A DNA stretch of 64,000 nucleotides from Rhizobium sp. RU36D (lineage in GTDB: Bacteria; Pseudomonadota; Alphaproteobacteria; Rhizobiales; Rhizobiaceae). The stretch's first letter is position 1; every line of letters starts with the position of its first letter. The notes below the pieces were generated by a model. It was not told where the DNA came from and made no database searches. It saw nothing but the letters and a program-made list of their open reading frames with translations. The DNA is taken from the NCBI RefSeq assembly GCF_900176345.1, contig NZ_FWXU01000001.1:496001-560000 (forward strand), read 5' to 3'. The position numbers and the translations under genes were made by a program. Of this stretch, positions 63,113 through 64,000 are shown piece by piece.

Positions 63113-63871
63113 ATGAGCGGCTTTCGTCAAAAATGCATCGGCTTTGAACGTGTCGTCGGCACCTTCTCCGCCATTCCCCACCCGGTTGCCGTCGAGGTGA
63201 CCGCCGCCGCCGGCCTCGATTTCCTCTGCATCGATTGGGAGCATTCGCAGATCGGTCGCGAGCGCATCGAGGATCTCATCCGTGCCGCCGATGTGCATCA
63301 GGTGCCTGCCATGGTGCGTGTGCCCGGCCACACGCCAGAATGGGTCGCTTCGGTGCTGGATGCCGGCGCCGCCGGCGTTCTGGTGCCGCGTGTTTCGACC
63401 GCAGCCCAGGCACAAGCCGCGGTCATGGCAACTCGCTATCCGCCCGTTGGTGAACGTGGCGTTGGCCCCGGCCGCGCCTCTGGCTATGGCTATCGCATTC
63501 CGGATTACCTGAACTCCGCCAATAAGAACCTGGTGCTGGCGATCCAGGTGGAGACCGCCGAAGGCCTCGCCAATATCGACGAGATCGTCAAGGTCGAAGG
63601 TGTCGATGTCATCTTCATCGGCCCCGGCGACCTTTCGGTCTCCATCGATGCCATGGGTCCTGCAGGCGCTGAAAAGCTCAACGCCGCCATCGAAAAGATC
63701 ACCTCCAGGGCACGCGCAGCCGGCAAGGCAGTCGGCATCTTCAGGCCCTCCGCCGATGATGTGGGCAAATGGGCGAATGCCGGCATCAGCTTCTTCATGC
63801 TGGCCAGCGACACCATGTTCCTTGGCGCAAGCCTTGCGGCCGGCGCCGCCGCCGCCCGCACGGCAAAGTGA
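63113..63871 (+). CDS. HpcH/HpaI-type aldolase/citrate lyase family protein
   Basis: This 252-residue TIM-barrel aldolase has the catalytic stretch DWEHSQ near 38-43, the substrate arginine in VRVPGHTPEW, the metal-binding glutamate in QVETAEG and GPGDLSVSID near 180. Family members split 4-hydroxy-2-oxo acids to pyruvate or oxaloacetate plus an aldehyde. I use ATG 63113; a frame opening at 63038 is in the operator region. It is followed after eleven bases by another gene, so it starts an operon that runs off the right edge. Confidence 0.87.
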   Translation: MSGFRQKCIGFERVVGTFSAIPHPVAVEVTAAAGLDFLCIDWEHSQIGRERIEDLIRAADVHQVPAMVRVPGHTPEWVASVLDAGAAGVLVPRVSTAAQAQAAVMATRYPPVGERGVGPGRASGYGYRIPDYLNSANKNLVLAIQVETAEGLANIDEIVKVEGVDVIFIGPGDLSVSIDAMGPAGAEKLNAAIEKITSRARAAGKAVGIFRPSADDVGKWANAGISFFMLASDTMFLGASLAAGAAAARTAK

Positions 63872-63882
63872 GGAGCCTGACC

Positions 63883-64000
63883 ATGAAGATCATCAAGATC
63901 GACGGCATGCTGACCGTCGAGCCGGAACAGATGGCCTATCTCGCCGGCATGGATGTGGACTTCGTTGAAAAGACGCTTCTCACCGAAGACGAACTGATTG
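63883..64000 (+). CDS. start of a further gene, cut by the window edge
   Basis: Only the first 39 codons are visible. AGGAG lies just before ATG 63883, and the reading begins MKIIKIDGMLTVEPEQMAYL. The beginning is compatible with a D-isomer-specific 2-hydroxyacid dehydrogenase, which often follows such aldolases, but too little is present to be sure. It is cotranscribed with the aldolase gene. Confidence 0.6.
   Translation, partial: MKIIKIDGMLTVEPEQMAYLAGMDVDFVEKTLLTEDELI

Overview
The window is a GC-rich, gene-dense chromosome or chromid segment from an alphaproteobacterium, most likely a member of the Rhizobiaceae (Rhizobium/Agrobacterium/Neorhizobium type). The case for this rests on several features: an iolR-iolC-iolD-iolE-iolB operon in which IolC carries a C-terminal DUF2090 domain; a cellulose operon with BcsN; a ChrR-RpoE pair; a PutA without a DNA-binding domain paired with an Lrp-type PutR; and many Gfo/Idh/MocA dehydrogenases and sugar ABC transporters. 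I saw no rRNA, tRNA, CRISPR array, prophage or transposase.

Layout. 0.2-9.2 kb: myo-inositol catabolism, with iolR-C-D-E-(small membrane protein)-B-(second Gfo/Idh dehydrogenase) on the minus strand and iolG divergent. 9.5-17.0 kb: bcsA-bcsB-TPR protein-bcsN cellulose operon with no endoglucanase gene. 17.0-23.2 kb: an RpoE/ChrR singlet-oxygen-type stress module (DUF2177, chrR, rpoE on minus; FAD oxidoreductase, DUF1365, cyclopropane fatty acid synthase on plus; one SDR). 23.3-33.1 kb: amino-sugar catabolism, with ROK kinase, nagA, SIS deaminase and GntR regulator on minus and a divergent Gfo/Idh plus ABC importer on plus. The importer's binding protein carries an in-frame amber codon. 33.2-34.3 kb: an orphan small gene behind a striking inverted repeat, and a VapBC toxin-antitoxin pair. 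34.3-45.1 kb: two MlrC-type (M81) proteins, a D-threonine aldolase/D-serine dehydratase-like enzyme, RidA, an RpiR regulator, an SDR, a cytoplasmic GH20 hexosaminidase, an MFS carrier and CutC. 45.1-50 kb: GNAT, putA and putR. 50-64 kb: an accessory catabolic region that includes an HTH-citrate synthase fusion, a two-module CaiB-like CoA-transferase, a RutA/RutF-like flavin pair, a cysteine-less Asp/Glu-racemase homologue, a metal-dependent cyclase, a DUF35-SDR fusion coupled to a thiolase-fold protein lacking thiolase residues, Ohr, an acyl-CoA ligase, a LysR regulator and an HpcH/HpaI aldolase.

How the parts work together. The iol genes convert inositol to intermediates of central metabolism under IolR. 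The nag genes would deacetylate, phosphorylate and deaminate GlcNAc-type sugars brought in by the ABC importer, with the signal-peptide-less GH20 enzyme cutting imported disaccharides. The neighbouring M81, D-amino-acid and RidA genes suggest parallel use of peptides or D-amino acids.

The part I consider least explained is the right-hand cluster (52.6-64 kb). Three proteins there have recognisable folds but lack the family's catalytic residues: the racemase homologue, the thiolase homologue and the SDR half of the DUF35 fusion. They are encoded beside a ligase, a flavin monooxygenase pair and an aldolase. This resembles an uncharacterised CoA-dependent degradation pathway with a DUF35/thiolase-fold lyase, comparable in plan to the Ltp2-ChsH2 steroid retro-aldolase. 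The substrate cannot be read from the sequence.
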